A stretch of DNA of 64,000 nucleotides from an uncultured Muribaculaceae bacterium (GTDB taxonomy: Bacteria > Bacteroidota > Bacteroidia > Bacteroidales > Muribaculaceae). The notes below the pieces were generated by a model. That model did not search any database and was not told the origin of the DNA. It saw nothing but the letters and a program-made list of their open reading frames with translations. Below are positions 1-8,393 of this stretch, one piece after another (position 1 is the first letter of the stretch; each line of letters opens with the position of its first letter). The position numbers and the translations under genes were made by a program. The stretch spans positions 1 to 64,000 of the forward strand of contig CAMWYR010000001.1 in the NCBI GenBank assembly GCA_947178505.1. The letters run 5' to 3'.

Positions 1-432
1 AATATAATCAAACTCGTTAATTTTAATCCTTTTACAATATTTTTAATTACTTTTACAAAATTTTGAATAAAATTATAACATTTTTTATTTATTAACGTTT
101 GCAATATATAACTCTTAAATTCTCTATTATATGTAAATAACTTCTAACTTCCACTTAATGATACGTTACTGGATTTATTGTTATTTAATAATCTTGCAAT
201 TATTACACCTTCGATAAATTCAAAACTTGTTTCGTTTGGCCTGATGAACACTCATTTTAGTTGCCGCAACCCCCAATCTTAAACTCATAATTCCAATTTT
301 TCAATAGATTGTAATGAATTTATTGATTTCATGACAATTCGTCATCTGAAGATTTGGATTGAGTAAAGATCTTCTGCTTCACAAATTGTGAATATCGTAC
401 AATCACCCACAAATGAATTAATCTAACTAAAA
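1..432. other. AT-rich intergenic region, no gene seen
   Basis: The first 432 bases are strongly AT-rich and carry no open frame with coding character on either strand. I see no convincing TAnnTTTG promoter with a partner TTG at 19-21 bases. The only structured element is a short perfect inverted repeat at 378-392, listed separately. The region is probably the 5' flank of the lipoprotein gene that starts at 433, and its left neighbour lies outside the window. Confidence 0.5.
378..392. promoter_or_regulatory. 15-bp inverted repeat upstream of lipoprotein gene
   Basis: The sequence ttcacaa-a-ttgtgaa is a perfect palindrome with 7-base arms around one base. It ends 40 bases before the ATG at 433. 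Its size and symmetry fit an operator for a dimeric regulator, but an AT-rich palindrome this short can arise by chance. No regulator is encoded nearby. Confidence 0.25.
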
Positions 433-1920
433 ATGAAAAAATTTATTTACTTATTCCTGTGCATGAGTATTCTGGCTTCCTGCCAGGAGGATCTTCTTAA
501 AATAGAAGAAGTCCATAATAAACTTGAATCTTCTATCTATAAAGAGGATGATATGCAAAGAATCAAGCTATCCTCTACTGAAGAACTAAAAAATCTTATT
601 AGTCAAATGGATCCCGATGGCTTATCAACACGCACCTTAGTCGATGTAGAATACTCCAATGGGGATAAAGAGTTTATCTCTTTAATTGAAGCAAACAGAT
701 TGGAAGTAATGTCCTCCCTAACTAAAGAGCAGTTAGATTCTCTTGAGAGAGATGAAGATGAATTAGAATTTTGCCCAACTGATTCAATAATAGCAGATAT
801 ACAGTTCGCCCAGTTACTTAATGCCAATCGAACCATTCAGGTAGGAGAATACGTATATATGTATCTAAACAATGGCGTGTTAATTACTGATGAAAAGAAT
901 GCGCCAAAGTTGAAGGATGTGGCGCCGATTGCCAAAAGGATACCGGCTACTCCAGAAAATCAAGGCTCCATGATAAAAGTAGCGCCAGATATGAACTTGT
1001 ATCTTATGGTTTATGACCTTAAGACTTTCGATGATAATTCGTGGGGCGGAGGTGGTGGAAGTGGCACCGGCCCCAACGAACCCGGAGAAAATAAAAGTAA
1101 TGCCCAACCCATATATCTTTCCAATGGAGTTGTGATACCTGGATCCGATATTCGAGAGTGGGAGTATTATCAGAAAGGTGATGGGAATTGGGTCCACCAA
1201 GTCGTAACCGGGATTTTTGGCCGTAACATCGTTGCACGCTGTAAATTTAACAATCATAAACAATTAAACCTCAATTTTTATGATCAGAACTATTTGATTT
1301 ACGCTAATATAGGAACGAAATTGAAGATGCAAAAGAAAGTCTGCGGAATTTGGTGGAATATAAAGGCTGAAGAAATGGAGCACGGTTGGGAAACTGTTTC
1401 GATTAAATATTCTGTGCCCGCACCAATTCACCCTTCTACCTTTACGCACCCCGATATGCCGGGTGCTACTGCAACAGTCGAGCATCCATTTCCATTCTCC
1501 AACGAGAACATAGTCTTATTTCACATACCATTCATAGATTATGATTTCACCTCTAAGGATGTGAACAAAGCATTCAAAAAAGCTGCAGAAAAGGCATATA
1601 ATGCTGCCTCTGCATGGGCAAAGAAAAAAGTTGGGTCTCCTGACAACATGGGATTAACATGTACTGACGGAAAAGATGTTTACATTGTATACGGACCTTA
1701 TCGTATAAATGCTAAAAATAGAAGATCACTTGAATCAAAATTCTACTCAAAATGGTTTTCGGGAGAAGTAATGTTTACATTTTCCATTGAAAATTCGATA
1801 AAACTAAAAAACATAAAATTTAGTCTTAATGACGGTGTGGAATTGTATCGGGGTTCTGTATTTGGGGCCATTAAATATAAAGGAAGATGGTTAGGTGCCC
1901 GCCTATATAAAAATCAGTAG
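433..1920 (+). CDS. Lipoprotein of unknown function (495 aa)
   Basis: I do not recognise a family. The N-terminus is a lipoprotein signal: a short lysine start, a hydrophobic stretch and the lipobox LASC with the acylated cysteine at residue 17. Residues about 18-200 are acidic and helix-rich. A glycine-rich linker (WGGGGGSGTGP) at about 203-213 separates them from a C-terminal part of about 270 residues, which contains an alanine/lysine helix (AFKKAAEKAYNAASAWAKKK) and ends in beta-like sequence. The layout suggests two domains on a membrane-anchored protein, possibly surface exposed. The ATG at 433 is preceded by A-rich sequence, as is usual in Bacteroidota. Base composition is more AT-rich than the core genes of this window. 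It may be species-specific. Confidence 0.75.
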   Translation: MKKFIYLFLCMSILASCQEDLLKIEEVHNKLESSIYKEDDMQRIKLSSTEELKNLISQMDPDGLSTRTLVDVEYSNGDKEFISLIEANRLEVMSSLTKEQLDSLERDEDELEFCPTDSIIADIQFAQLLNANRTIQVGEYVYMYLNNGVLITDEKNAPKLKDVAPIAKRIPATPENQGSMIKVAPDMNLYLMVYDLKTFDDNSWGGGGGSGTGPNEPGENKSNAQPIYLSNGVVIPGSDIREWEYYQKGDGNWVHQVVTGIFGRNIVARCKFNNHKQLNLNFYDQNYLIYANIGTKLKMQKKVCGIWWNIKAEEMEHGWETVSIKYSVPAPIHPSTFTHPDMPGATATVEHPFPFSNENIVLFHIPFIDYDFTSKDVNKAFKKAAEKAYNAASAWAKKKVGSPDNMGLTCTDGKDVYIVYGPYRINAKNRRSLESKFYSKWFSGEVMFTFSIENSIKLKNIKFSLNDGVELYRGSVFGAIKYKGRWLGARLYKNQ

Positions 1921-2190
1921 TCGAATCTACTGATTAATGACCAATCCAGGTCTTATTTCTAATTAGTTCCAAATATTTAATGGACGAATAACACGGCGTA
2001 ATTTTGCCTATTTATCTGAAGAAAGGGTGAAGTAAAGGGAATTTTACCATCGAATAAAAAAATAAAGATACAAATAGAAACGAATTTTTATCGTTAAAGA
2101 TTCTCTCTTTGCTTTTCTACTCAGATATTGATTAATTATTCGTCGCTCCTTATTAAGATTTACATTATTAAAAACATTAATAAATTAAGC

Positions 2191-2784
2191 ATGAGCAATA
2201 AAACAAATGTGATCATAACCATCATTCTATCCATATTAGCGTGGTGGCCGTCGGAGGCCTCGGCGGAGAGTCAGGTTGTGCAGATGATGGAGGGTGAGAT
2301 TAGAGCAGGATTCACCACTCCGCTTGGGTCTTACGGTGGCCACGGTCTGATGCCTGGACATGGAGAAATTGGATTTACCTTTGGGCTTGAGGGGCGCTAC
2401 AATATCAAGGGAACCCCTTGGGACTGCGGTATAGCTTTAGATTTGTCAGGAGCATATTGGCGATTTGATAACGTGTATGGAAATGGATCCGAAATTCGAC
2501 AGACAAACCGTACTCTCGGGTTTGCAGCGGTAGGTGACTATAATTTCAGACAGGGAAAGAAAGTCAATCCATTTGCAGGTGTGGAATTAGGTGTAGCATA
2601 CAATGATGTTGTCGGCATCGTTTATCGCCCATCAGGAGGTACTTCCATGCTTTTTGCACCCCGCATTGGAGTGGAATTGGTGCACCATATCCGACTTATG
2701 GCGCGGTTGAATATTTGCCGCAAAGGGTACAATAACTTTGCACTCACCATTGGATTTGTAATCGGCGGACGACCCAAGAAATAA
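2191..2784 (+). CDS. Outer-membrane beta-barrel-like protein, tandem copy 1 (197 aa)
   Basis: The frame can be extended to a TTG at 2128, but the ATG at 2191 gives a standard signal peptide ending in SEASA, so I start there. The mature protein is rich in alternating hydrophobic/aromatic residues and glycines, as in small 8-10-strand porin-like barrels, with internal segments such as GLEGRYNIKGTPWDCG and VGDYNFRQGKKVNPFAGVEL. It ends in GFVIGGRPKK rather than a terminal aromatic residue. The next gene is a paralogue of exactly the same length. The two share a perfectly identical 60-nt stretch (2239-2298 and 2875-2934) covering the signal-peptide end and mature N-terminus. Function unknown; the outer-membrane assignment is inference from the pattern. 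Confidence 0.75.
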   Translation: MSNKTNVIITIILSILAWWPSEASAESQVVQMMEGEIRAGFTTPLGSYGGHGLMPGHGEIGFTFGLEGRYNIKGTPWDCGIALDLSGAYWRFDNVYGNGSEIRQTNRTLGFAAVGDYNFRQGKKVNPFAGVELGVAYNDVVGIVYRPSGGTSMLFAPRIGVELVHHIRLMARLNICRKGYNNFALTIGFVIGGRPKK

Positions 2785-2829
2785 GAGTATCAGGTACATT
2801 ATACACACAGCTTATTGGCAACCAATATT

Positions 2830-3423
2830 ATGAAAAAAATAAGTAGGGTAATAGTAATGCTATTATGTATGATTGCGTGGTGGCCGTCGGAGGCCTCGGC
2901 GGAGAGTCAGGTTGTGCAGATGATGGAGGGTGAGCTTCGTCTTGGCTTAGGCTTACCTCTTGAGTCTTATACCGGATATGGCAATGTGCGTGGACATGGA
3001 GAATTAGGATTATGTTGGGGTATTGAGGGACGCTATAATTTCAAGGGAACTCCCTGGGACTGCGGTCTCACCTTTGAAATGTCGCCGGCAATCCGGAGAT
3101 TCAACAACCCTCTGAACGATGGTTATGACCGACACCTGGCAAACCGCATTATCGCCTTGGCTGCGGTCGGGGATTACAATTTCATACAGGGCAAGAAAAT
3201 CAATCCGTTTGTCGGCGTGGAATTAGGAGTTGCGCACAATGACGTGCAAAGCGACAGTTTTCCGACATGGGGAGGTTCTACCTCCATGCTTTTCGCTCCC
3301 CGCGCAGGCGTGGAATTTGTGCATCATATCCGACTTATGGCCAAGTTCAATATATGCCGCAAGGGATACAACACCTTTGCACTCAGCATAGGCTTTGTGG
3401 TCGGCGGCCGCCCCAAGAAATAA
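2830..3423 (+). CDS. Outer-membrane beta-barrel-like protein, tandem copy 2 (197 aa)
   Basis: Paralogue of the preceding gene, 45 bases downstream and on the same strand, probably co-transcribed. The ATG at 2830 (MKKISRVIVML) starts a clean signal peptide ending in SEASA; an upstream TTG at 2815 is less likely. The proteins align along their whole length, with shared blocks GTPWDCG, AVGDYNF, NPFVGVELGVA, SMLFAPR and HHIRLMAKFNICRKGYN. Divergence is spread over the gene except for the 60-nt perfect block at 2875-2934, which points to a recent conversion event or strong constraint there. A hairpin repeat follows at 3439-3496 and may act as its terminator. Substrate or role cannot be told. Confidence 0.75.
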   Translation: MKKISRVIVMLLCMIAWWPSEASAESQVVQMMEGELRLGLGLPLESYTGYGNVRGHGELGLCWGIEGRYNFKGTPWDCGLTFEMSPAIRRFNNPLNDGYDRHLANRIIALAAVGDYNFIQGKKINPFVGVELGVAHNDVQSDSFPTWGGSTSMLFAPRAGVEFVHHIRLMAKFNICRKGYNTFALSIGFVVGGRPKK

Positions 3424-3438
3424 GGAAACTTCTGTTAT

Positions 3439-3496
3439 GCTCCATCCACTAAAAATCCGCCGCCCTGGTATTAAGAAATTTTAGTGGATGAAGCCT
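3439..3496. repeat. Dispersed hairpin repeat, copy A
   Basis: A 58-base element with inverted ends: gctccatccactaaaa at 3439-3454 faces its near-complement at 3479-3494 (15 of 16 pair, the other is G-T). The loop contains a short GC-rich core (ccgccgccctgg). A closely similar element lies at 32429-32518, and a half site is at 17023-17040. This copy sits between convergent genes (ends at 3423 and 3523), where a bidirectional terminator would fit. It may be a REP-like or miniature non-coding repeat. Confidence 0.7.
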
Positions 3497-3522
3497 AAGT
3501 TGTCTGACATTGATAACTATTT

Positions 3523-4095
3523 TTACAAAATATTTTCTGCGTTATGAAATAAACCGCAGATGAGTGTGAGATACTCAGGGAGATAACCGTCATCACTCCA
3601 TAGCAATGGGAAACCAAATAGTTCAGTGGCTGTCTTCCCGAGGTCGAAACCGTATGATTCAAGTGAGGGTCTCACCAATTCTGGATGCCGGCACGGTTGA
3701 TTGTCAAGCCTTGAACAACTGCCTTCGGGACAATAAAGGCAACTTCCGGCGTAAGCAAAAGCCTTTCCTCCGTATTTCATTTCCATATCCCGTAGTATCT
3801 TTTCGATGCGCAGACGTTCCGGGCGAAAGAATCGGTTTACTTGCGAGAAAGGGATTCCCTTTTCATCGGGCATAATCTTGGTAGCCACTAAAAACAAATT
3901 GGTGTACTGACGCAGTTCCGCCATCGTATCATGCGAAAACGGAGGACAGACCCATACCTTGCCATAATTCCGACATTCTTTGCAATACTTTATAAAACAT
4001 TCGGAATTACTGAATCTACGTATATATTCCGCTGTGGATATGGTTGCTGTAAAATCCTGTACCTGATATGTAAATTTCATTTCCTGTTCTGCCAT
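3523..4095 (-). CDS. DUF2284 cysteine-rich putative metal-binding protein
   Basis: The 190-residue protein has the two cysteine clusters of the DUF2284 family: CFIKYCKECRNYG followed by VWVCPPF near residues 33-52, and CLYCPEGSC plus a further cysteine at PCRHPE near 118-135. Such proteins are predicted to bind a metal or Fe-S cluster; no biochemical role is firmly established to my knowledge. The gene is last in the cobalamin uptake operon and its start lies 19 bases inside btuD, so it is co-translated with the ABC transporter. A role in handling cobalt or cobalamin after import is inference from this position. Expression should follow the B12 riboswitch upstream of btuB. Confidence 0.8.
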   Translation of the reverse strand: MAEQEMKFTYQVQDFTATISTAEYIRRFSNSECFIKYCKECRNYGKVWVCPPFSHDTMAELRQYTNLFLVATKIMPDEKGIPFSQVNRFFRPERLRIEKILRDMEMKYGGKAFAYAGSCLYCPEGSCSRLDNQPCRHPELVRPSLESYGFDLGKTATELFGFPLLWSDDGYLPEYLTLICGLFHNAENIL

Positions 4096-4829
4096 AGCAA
4101 TTCTTCAAAGCTCACCTCCGGGGATGAGAATAATCTTTGTATATGCCCGCTATTCACCATTTCTGTTACTGAAAGATGATGAAGCGCACCATTATCCACG
4201 AGAGCGATACTGTCACACATACGTAGTGCCACATCCAGCTCATGAGTGGAGAACAGAATACATTTGCCGCTGACGTGTGCAAGGGTGCGGAGAAGCGAGA
4301 CGAGTTCATAACGGTTGGGCATATCAAGGAAGGAGGTGGGTTCGTCAAGCAGCATTACAGGCGTGTCCTGCGCCAAAGCCCGTGCGATCATAATACGCTG
4401 GCATTCTCCGTCGCTCATGGTGTCCATTGTACGCTCGGCATAATTTTCCATCCCTACCGAGCTAATGGCGTCCATCACAATGTTTCTGTCTATATCCTGC
4501 ATCCTGCCTATCCAGTTGGTGTAAGGAGCACGACCAATGGCTACAACGTCCACGCATCGCATATTGGGAATCCGTGTGCGTTCTGTCGTGACAAATGCAA
4601 GAGACTTGGCAAGTCCTCCGGGAGAAAGTGAGCGTAAATCCTTGCCGTCAAGTATTATATCCCCCGAATATTGTCTGTTCAATCCGGCAATGGCTCTCAA
4701 AAGGGTCGATTTGCCTGAACCGTTGCGCCCGATAAGAGCAGTCAGTTGTCCATTGTCGAAAGATGTGTTTACCTTATCGAATAGAATACGGGAGCCGTAA
4801 CATATTGAGAGATTCTTGAGTCGTATCAT
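4077..4829 (-). CDS. btuD: Cobalamin-type ABC importer, ATP-binding subunit
   Basis: A 250-residue ATPase of the FecE/BtuD group that powers uptake through the BtuC-type permease. Visible motifs are the Walker A GRNGSGKST (about residue 35), the signature MSDGECQRI, Walker B VMLLDEPTSFLD and the switch histidine in STHELDVAL. The signature is MSDGE instead of LSGGQ, an accepted variation in this family. The start ATG overlaps the permease stop by 4 bases, and the DUF2284 gene overlaps its end. The family also serves siderophore and haem import. The cobalamin assignment rests on the riboswitch-led operon with btuB and btuG. Confidence 0.88.
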   Translation of the reverse strand: MIRLKNLSICYGSRILFDKVNTSFDNGQLTALIGRNGSGKSTLLRAIAGLNRQYSGDIILDGKDLRSLSPGGLAKSLAFVTTERTRIPNMRCVDVVAIGRAPYTNWIGRMQDIDRNIVMDAISSVGMENYAERTMDTMSDGECQRIMIARALAQDTPVMLLDEPTSFLDMPNRYELVSLLRTLAHVSGKCILFSTHELDVALRMCDSIALVDNGALHHLSVTEMVNSGHIQRLFSSPEVSFEELLWQNRK

Positions 4830-5827
4830 CTGGTAACGGATTTATTGCGAAGCACCACCCACACTACCACAGGGATACCGAGCAATGCGGTGATGGCATT
4901 GACAGGCAGTGTGAATATCTTGGAAACGAGGTCGCAGAGCAGCAGGACGGAAGCTCCGGTAAGAACTGTTCCGGGAATGAGGATGCGATGGTCGCTGTTG
5001 TCAAAGAGCATTCTTGTGACGTGTGGCATGGCGAGACCGATAAAGCCGATTGGGCCGCAAAAGGCAGTCACCGTTCCTGCAAGCAATGTCGTTGACAGAA
5101 ACAGAAGTCCACGTGAGCGCCGGATATTCAGCCCCATAGTTACGGCATATTCCTCACCGAAAAGGAGCAGATTGAGCGGTTTGATAGTTACTACTGCCAA
5201 AGCCAATCCCATCATCACGGCCGGGAGGAGGATATAAAGTTGGGATAGCGTAATATCTCCTAGCGACCCCATTGTCCAGATGACAAAAGCCTTTAGCGAT
5301 TCCTCCTTGCTGAGATACTGCAGAATCTGTACTATCGCACCGACTCCCGACGAGAACATCATGCCGAGAATGAGGATCACCATAATATCCTTGATACGGT
5401 GTCCAACGGCAGCGATAACGATGAGAACAACCGCAGCCCCGATCCATGCGGCTCCGGCAATACCAAGTGAGGCAAAGGAAGCCGAAAGACCGAATAGAGG
5501 CGCACCGAGAATGAACAGAGCCACACCGAGACTTGCGCCCGAGCTTATGCCAAGGACGTATGGCCCTGCAAGCGGATTACGGAAAAGTGTCTGCATCTGA
5601 AGTCCACTCACTGATAATGCAGCTCCTGCCAGTAGGGCGACAATAGCTTTAATGAGACGAATGCTGAGAATGATTTTTGCAGTTGTCCGGGGACATTCTC
5701 CACCGGTAAGAGCCGCCCACACATCGCTCAACGGCACAGCGACAGCCCCCACTGACAGATCCAGCATGAACAGGAAGAGTGTGAGGGCTGCCAGAACAAT
5801 GAAAAGAATAGATGCTCTTGTTCGCAT
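4826..5827 (-). CDS. btuC: Cobalamin-type ABC importer, permease subunit
   Basis: A FecCD/BtuC family permease of 333 residues, the normal length, with about nine to ten hydrophobic membrane segments. Family landmarks include LSVSGLQMQTLFRNPLAGPY in the N-terminal third, GISSGASLG, and GPIGFIGLAMPH toward the C-terminus. It forms the inner-membrane channel, probably as a homodimer, with two copies of the downstream ATPase, and receives substrate from the lipoprotein encoded 11 bases upstream. Cobalamin is inferred from context; the family alone would also allow iron-siderophore or haem. Confidence 0.9.
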   Translation of the reverse strand: MRTRASILFIVLAALTLFLFMLDLSVGAVAVPLSDVWAALTGGECPRTTAKIILSIRLIKAIVALLAGAALSVSGLQMQTLFRNPLAGPYVLGISSGASLGVALFILGAPLFGLSASFASLGIAGAAWIGAAVVLIVIAAVGHRIKDIMVILILGMMFSSGVGAIVQILQYLSKEESLKAFVIWTMGSLGDITLSQLYILLPAVMMGLALAVVTIKPLNLLLFGEEYAVTMGLNIRRSRGLLFLSTTLLAGTVTAFCGPIGFIGLAMPHVTRMLFDNSDHRILIPGTVLTGASVLLLCDLVSKIFTLPVNAITALLGIPVVVWVVLRNKSVTR

Positions 5828-5838
5828 TTCCGTAATTT

Positions 5839-6996
5839 CTATTTCAGTTGCTTGTAATATACGAAATCTTCTTCAACGAGTTCCGGATGGAAGATTTTTA
5901 CAAGATCGCGCAGTAGAATATCGGGATTTACAACAGCTGATTCGTAATAGTCGTTACCGCCTGCGGCATTTGTCTTCAGATTGTTGTTCCATACATAGCC
6001 GTTACGGAAGCATCGTGTGTCGGAAAACTTCGGGCATGATTTCCTGAGTTCATCGAAAGAGTTAGCCATACCGACATTAAGCCACATGTCCGCCTCGGAA
6101 GTCAGCTTATACGCTTCTTCAAGGTCGATAGGCAGCGAAGCATTGCCGGTGTTCTTCTTATAAATATAGTCGCCTCCGGCATCCTTGATAAGCCGGGCCA
6201 CATAGCTTTCGGTGGAAGGCATAAACCAGGAGTCTCCATAGGGCGTGTTGAGCATTACGGAGGGAGCATCGAGCACGGTATCGGCGACTCTCTTTTTAAG
6301 TTCATTGTACCTGACTGGGATGCCGCCAAAAACCTGTTCGCCTTCTGTACGTTTTCCGACGACCTCGGAAAGAGCTACCATCCATTCGGCTTTGCCAAGC
6401 GGTGATTCTTCAAGATAGTCACCGACATACATAAACGGTATTCCCAGTTCGTTGAGTTTCCCTTCCATCGAGCTTGCACCGTTCACTCCGTATAGGAGGA
6501 CAAGATCCGGGTCGAGAGAAATGAGCAGTTCGTAATTGATGTTCCCTTCATAGCCTACGTCACCGATACTGTCACGGTTAGCGGCGATGACCGGATTGGA
6601 AATATAGTCGATGCCGGAAACACCTGCCACACGCCCGGCTTCCCCAACAGCATCGAGCATAGCTATATGAGTGGAAGACATAGCCACAATACGCGAAGCA
6701 TCGCCCTCGAGTACCTGACCAATGAATCCTTCGGGAGCAGACTCACCGCCTCTTGCTATGAAGAGTTGAGTGGTTATGCTGTCCGCACCCTGCCACGGAT
6801 TAGTGACAGTAATGATGGAGCTTTCATATCCGTCAGCCCCCTTAATACTGAATCCGGAGGCATATTCAGGGGTATAGAGCTGATGGCTGAAATCGCTGAT
6901 AGAAGCGGTCTTTTTACCATTACAGGCAGCCATCAAAACGATGAACAGGCACAGACTGATGAAAGATTTTATTCTATTAACTTTCATATTTATCAT
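5839..6996 (-). CDS. btuF: Cobalamin-type substrate-binding lipoprotein
   Basis: A 385-residue class III (helical-backbone) periplasmic binding protein, anchored as a lipoprotein by a signal with lipobox LMAAC. The two lobes are visible: the N-terminal one has SSTHIAMLDAVGEAGRVAGV and PDLVLLYGV, the C-terminal one has YVARLIKDAGGDYIYKKNTG. The proposed ATG (6996) overlaps the preceding stop as ATGA; the ATG three codons later (6987) is an alternative and gives the same mature protein. It lies between the surface protein genes and btuC. The protein is longer than E. coli BtuF, as is common for Bacteroidota binding lipoproteins. Ligand is inferred from the riboswitch. Confidence 0.87.
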   Translation of the reverse strand: MINMKVNRIKSFISLCLFIVLMAACNGKKTASISDFSHQLYTPEYASGFSIKGADGYESSIITVTNPWQGADSITTQLFIARGGESAPEGFIGQVLEGDASRIVAMSSTHIAMLDAVGEAGRVAGVSGIDYISNPVIAANRDSIGDVGYEGNINYELLISLDPDLVLLYGVNGASSMEGKLNELGIPFMYVGDYLEESPLGKAEWMVALSEVVGKRTEGEQVFGGIPVRYNELKKRVADTVLDAPSVMLNTPYGDSWFMPSTESYVARLIKDAGGDYIYKKNTGNASLPIDLEEAYKLTSEADMWLNVGMANSFDELRKSCPKFSDTRCFRNGYVWNNNLKTNAAGGNDYYESAVVNPDILLRDLVKIFHPELVEEDFVYYKQLK

Positions 6997-8393
6997 GGGA
7001 TAATAATTTTATGAGTTTTATTTTCATTCCTCCAGAAGTAAATTCCTGAATTCAAATGATCCCATTTTCCAAATTCCACTTTTTCCGTAATTATAATTCC
7101 TTGAAGATTATAAAGAATACCAGAATCAGAGACATTTTGAGTTTGAATATCTTCAATACCAGAAATAGGCTGAGACTTGGGGAAAAGAGGGAGCGACGGA
7201 AACCAATAATTCATAATCATTTCATAATCGCGAATTTTTTCTCCTTGTGGAGAATAACGCCGAGTAATATATGTTGGAGTCCCGAATTCGTGGTAGAGTG
7301 CCATGTAAATTTCATCAGATATAGGATGAACGCCTATAGCACAACCATATAGTTTCCAATTAGCACCTTCTTCTTCCAAATCAATAAACAAGGTTTGTTT
7401 TCTTGTATCGCAGTCGAACTTATATATCTTTGTTCCGGTAAACCACCTATTGGGTCCACCTTTCCAGTAAAGGCAATTCTGAACCGTCGAGGCCACAAAC
7501 GCGTCCGGTGTCCACGCATACCAAGAGTTAGATGGCGGATACATTCCTTCAGGAATATCTATTATTTCATAGGTCAGTGTTTCGGGGTCTAACCGAACAA
7601 TATAATTCAGAAAAGCCCCTGTTCCTTGAAGATTCTTAGCGATAGAAAGCCAAAGGGAGCCGTCCTTAGATTTAACGATAGACCCTATCCCGGCTCCCTC
7701 TTGTACGATATCCATAGAAAGAGTCTGAGTAACTTTGTCAATTACAGGGTCAACAACAAGAAGTCCGAATTGCTGATGAGCGACGAAAATTTTACCGGCT
7801 GCAGCCACCATCATACCGGACTGACCGTGATATAACGAACCGGTTGGGTCGGTATTGGGCTTATCGTTATCTCCTCCCGCATTTGGATTAGCAGAACCTT
7901 CGACTTGCCCGGTGACTGTATAAGTATCGAGGTCAAAAATCCATACTCCATTACTTGTGGAAATGTAGCCTTTGTGTTCATCGACACCAACAAATCCTCT
8001 GCCATCGCATTGCGCTCCCGAAGGATCTATAAGACTTTGCTGATGCAAAATTTTCATAGTTTTTGCATCAGCAACAGTAATACGTCCACCAGTTATACTT
8101 GCTCCGGGGTCTTTATCCTGTTTGGCGATAAGATATAATTTGTCATTCCATATCGCTCCATACTGGTTTGTACAGCCAAGTTCCATACCGGGATTTTCCG
8201 CCTGTATTATTCGGTATTTCCAAAAATTGCCTTCAGGGTCATCCGGCAAAAGGTAATTGACGGTGGAGTTCTGGTGTCCGTACCAATCCTCATTAACCCA
8301 GATAATGCCTTGGGAATAATCCGCCTCCTGAGCGGCAATGGAAAAAGCCATTACCGTCAGGATAGCAGATATTGAAAATCTTTTCAGTTTCAT
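6993..8393 (-). CDS. Secreted DUF5074-type beta-propeller protein (466 aa)
   Basis: The protein has a cleavable signal peptide, then a repeat-rich domain of the YncE/DUF5074 propeller kind over about residues 25-400, and a C-terminal tail (GIYFWRNENKTHKIIIP) resembling a type IX secretion sorting domain. Its first blade carries the pattern NEDWYGH...ENPGMELGCTNQY...DKLYLIAKQ, which is almost repeated in the propeller of the larger protein encoded just upstream (NEEWFGH...ENPGMSFGCTSQY...DKLIAVSKQ). So the two are paralogous domains within one operon. Its ATG shares one base with the upstream stop (TAATG). Because BtuG is also a propeller that binds B12 at the cell surface, a role in cobalamin capture is plausible but inferred. 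Confidence 0.8.
   Translation of the reverse strand: MKLKRFSISAILTVMAFSIAAQEADYSQGIIWVNEDWYGHQNSTVNYLLPDDPEGNFWKYRIIQAENPGMELGCTNQYGAIWNDKLYLIAKQDKDPGASITGGRITVADAKTMKILHQQSLIDPSGAQCDGRGFVGVDEHKGYISTSNGVWIFDLDTYTVTGQVEGSANPNAGGDNDKPNTDPTGSLYHGQSGMMVAAAGKIFVAHQQFGLLVVDPVIDKVTQTLSMDIVQEGAGIGSIVKSKDGSLWLSIAKNLQGTGAFLNYIVRLDPETLTYEIIDIPEGMYPPSNSWYAWTPDAFVASTVQNCLYWKGGPNRWFTGTKIYKFDCDTRKQTLFIDLEEEGANWKLYGCAIGVHPISDEIYMALYHEFGTPTYITRRYSPQGEKIRDYEMIMNYWFPSLPLFPKSQPISGIEDIQTQNVSDSGILYNLQGIIITEKVEFGKWDHLNSGIYFWRNENKTHKIIIP

Noticed and set aside
2128-2190. TTG start for the first tandem outer-membrane-type protein
   Set aside because: The ATG at 2191 gives a proper signal peptide and the same length as the paralogue.
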